DNA from: Membranipora membranacea
Taxonomy: Eukaryota; Bryozoa; Gymnolaemata; Cheilostomatida; Membraniporidae
Reading direction: 5' to 3'
Assembly (NCBI GenBank): GCA_914767715.1
Contig: OU612068.1
Location: 12,958,001 to 13,022,000 of the forward strand
Length of the DNA: 64,000 bases
Under the pieces are notes generated by a model. It did no database searches. It was given only the letters and a program-made list of their open reading frames with translations, and was not told the DNA's origin. Positions 61,807-64,000 of the stretch are shown one piece after another. The number at the start of each line of letters is the position of its first letter. The first letter of the stretch is position 1. The position numbers were made by a program, and so were the translations under genes.

Positions 61807-62039
61807 CTGCTACCAAAGTGCCGAGATAGTTAGTAACAGTGAGTCTGTGACCGTCCACCTCTGAGGCTACACTGAAGTTACTGTAGTGAGCGTATGTTCT
61901 CTCATTGTTTTCTGCTGCTGTTTTCTGCTGTTCTGTAACCCAACCAGTGTTCCCCTGTCCTCTCGCTGCCAAAACCAAGTTTGTAGCTTGCTGGGTTTCT
62001 GTAGAGATCAACAGAGCCACCCACTCTCCTCTGAAACAC
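61807..62039 (-). pseudogene. Fibrinogen-related pseudogene 3, exon 3
   Basis: Minus strand: the acceptor atttattacag is followed by [20 protein letters not shown] and EHWLG. The about 60-65 nt coding the NLHVLTN to VDLE part are missing, and [17 protein letters not shown] resumes in a different frame. The donor has lost its GT (GCAG followed by gaaaat). Introns are kept, so this is a duplicated, not processed, pseudogene, inverted relative to the other two copies. Confidence 0.9.
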
Positions 62040-62604
62040 CTGTAATAAATATTGAAATACTGAATATATAAATTTCCAATGGCTGGTGGTGGGTTCTCCT
62101 AGGGTAGCAAGGTGGTGACTGAAAGCTTGACATGATAGGGATTTCGCCTGATTCCATTCAACAGTAATATTTTTGAGATCTCCGACAGTCGAATTCATAC
62201 TAGGTGCATGTCCTACATAGATTTAAGTTTTCTCTATCCAAGAGCTAGTTTAAGTGATGCTTCATCATGGTTTCGATGATGACTGGTGCAATCTATCATT
62301 GAATTGGAAATGCAAAACGTTTATGTTCTGTGCTTTTTGTGTGTGAGTGTGTATGATCTCCCCGTGTCAAAGGTCCATTGAAAGGAAAATTGATTGCAAA
62401 CCTGAATTAATTGCCATCAGCAAAACATATTTCTCACTTACATGATAAATAGTTACAACGATTCAACTAGTGCGAAGAGTCATTGAGTCATGATAAATCA
62501 ATTGTAGTAAAAAGTACACTTTCAAATCTGATTTCTTCAGACTATAGTATATAAATCAGTCATTTTTTGCCTGAAGGGACTATGAATGATAGCCCACATA
62601 TTTA

Positions 62605-63870
62605 GTGCAGATCAGCTCAACTACAGACCTATTTCCATCACATCAATAGTATCAAAAATCTTTGAACATGTTATCTCTCACAATGTACATAATTTTCAGG
62701 AATTCCATGATATTTTGTATGAGCATCAAACATGGGTGTGATACTCAGCTATTAAATACGGTGACAGAATTTTTAGACTACTTCAACAATTCTATCCCTG
62801 TCGACATAGCAGTCCTTGATTTTTCCAAGGCATTTGATGTCGTGTCTCATAGCAAATTAAATATTAAACTTCTGAATGTTGGTGTACACACTAAAACTGT
62901 AAATTGGATTATGTCTTGGCTTCAAAATCTTAATTTATCTGTCTGTATTAACAATGTCAAATCTACATCTACAAATGTCACCTCTGGGGTACCCCAGGCC
63001 CAGGGTAGCGTTCTGGGTCCACTTTTATTTAATATCTTTATAAATGACATGAATAAATCTGTTGAATGTAGCACTCTTAAACTGTATGCTGACGATTCTT
63101 TACTGTACAAACCCATAACAAAAAATTCTGACAGTAATGTATTTCAACATGTTTTTGATAATCTTGCGACATGAGCTGGTAATTCTCAGTTGAAATTCAA
63201 CGTTAAAACGTGTGAGCATATATGCATACAGCGAAACACCAAAAAACCCCACGTTCGTCAATATGAAATGAAAAGTGAATCGCTGGTTAATGTTGACTCA
63301 GTTGAATATAATGGAGTCACCATCGATAGAAGACTATCATTTGACCAGCATATTAAATAAGTCCGTTCTAAAGCAAATCGCTCTCTCCATATGATTATGC
63401 GCTGTCTTAAAAAAGCTAAACCTAAAACAAGATCAATAGCGTATAAAACAGTCTGCCGTCCCATTATGGAGTTTGCCTCTCACACCTGGTCCCCCTATAA
63501 AGCCAAACATATTAAACAACTTGAAGGTATTAATCGTAAGGCATTCCGTTGGGTATACTTTTTGAGAAAAAATGACCACATCTCTGATCTGATGATGACT
63601 TATGGATTGGATACTTTGGAAATAAGATGCGTCATTGCAGACCAAAGAATATACCATAGGCTGCTTTGTGGTCAGGCTGCCCTTGATATTGACAGGTTCT
63701 CCTCGCATTTCTCTGACCAACATGATACACGCCATGGTGCAACTAAGAGCACCATCTCAACCGACAATGCGAAGTTTGCTTTCAAACATCGCATTCATAA
63801 ACTTTTCTGTACAACCATTCATAACATTATGATTATTGTATTGAATTTATTGTTATCTCTTCAGGTTTAA
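62605..63870 (+). mobile_element. Decayed non-LTR retrotransposon reverse transcriptase
   Basis: 5'-truncated ORF2 starting at NYRPISITS (about 62620). A frameshift and small deletion fall where the HGFR..HS motif should be (about 62730). The palm follows: AVLDFSKAFDVVSHSKL (catalytic Asp), SGVPQAQGSVLGPLLF (a 2-residue duplication inside the usual PQGSVLGP) and LKLYADDSLLY (YxDD catalytic pair kept). Nonsense codons then occur near 63173 and 63358, before the thumb and C-terminal part (YKTVCRPIMEFASHTWSPY, INRKAFRWV). Layout resembles CR1/L2-like LINEs, but I cannot assign a clade. It belongs to a different lineage from the 42829 fragment. Not active. Confidence 0.9.
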
Positions 63871-64000
63871 AAATTAAAATCATAAGCTATGTTTATAGGT
63901 ATTGTCTGCCTGCCCCTTGCTTGTTGTCTGTCGCTGCGCCTGTCTGTCTGCTGCTCGCTGTGGGGCAGTTGTTCGGTCATCGTTGCTGTTGTGTGCCGCC
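63871..64000 (+). other. Probable retrotransposon 3' flank, C/T/G-rich
   Basis: Low-complexity ctgcctgcc, tgtctgtctgctgctcgctg sequence after the reverse-transcriptase frame, cut by the window edge. It may be the element's 3' untranslated region. Confidence 0.35.

Overview
The window is eukaryotic and almost certainly from an invertebrate animal. It is AT-rich, with short GT-AG introns, secreted fibrinogen-domain and C-type-lectin genes, AATAAA signals, tRNA-derived repeats, non-LTR retrotransposon debris and inverted-repeat DNA elements. The lectin and fibrinogen repertoire would suit an ascidian or another invertebrate deuterostome, but a mollusc or cnidarian cannot be excluded by reading alone.

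Layout. (1) 1-24803: one uninterrupted satellite array of 74 complete 335-bp units plus 13 bp, with units nearly identical. Two unit types, told apart by two linked SNPs, alternate from about 9.7 kb onward and so build a 670-bp dimer. The array runs off the left edge. (2) 24804-32014: two tRNA-Gly-like SINE heads and a set of exon-like segments with good splice signals; the last three (31105-32014) are phase-compatible and look CARD-like. (3) 32.0-38.6 kb: gene-poor DNA with local duplications, two diverged relatives of the satellite unit in tandem, and a perfect 15-bp-stem hairpin. (4) 38672-40670: a secreted, Thr/Ser-rich, C-type-lectin gene in four exons, whose third exon lacks an in-phase GT donor. 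(5) 40.7-48.9 kb: mostly noncoding, with a G-rich block, a retrotransposon reverse-transcriptase fragment, a direct duplication and a SINE fragment. (6) 48947-62039: a fibrinogen-related (ficolin-like) cluster. It has one intact four-exon gene on the plus strand, one pseudogene split by a 2.24-kb inverted-repeat element with an 8-bp target duplication, and one inverted pseudogene on the minus strand. Two further inverted-repeat elements lie in the cluster, and one of them carries relics of the satellite unit. A perfect 14-bp GC-rich minisatellite (about 65 copies) lies between the two pseudogenes. (7) 62.6-63.9 kb: a decayed non-LTR reverse transcriptase.

The intact lectin and fibrinogen genes both encode small secreted recognition proteins of kinds used in invertebrate innate immunity. 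The fibrinogen cluster shows duplication, inversion and transposon-driven pseudogenisation. The most unusual features are the dimeric satellite with dispersed relatives outside it, the foldback-element insertion, and the possible CARD-like gene. I found no convincing bacterial-type system, CRISPR array or rRNA gene.
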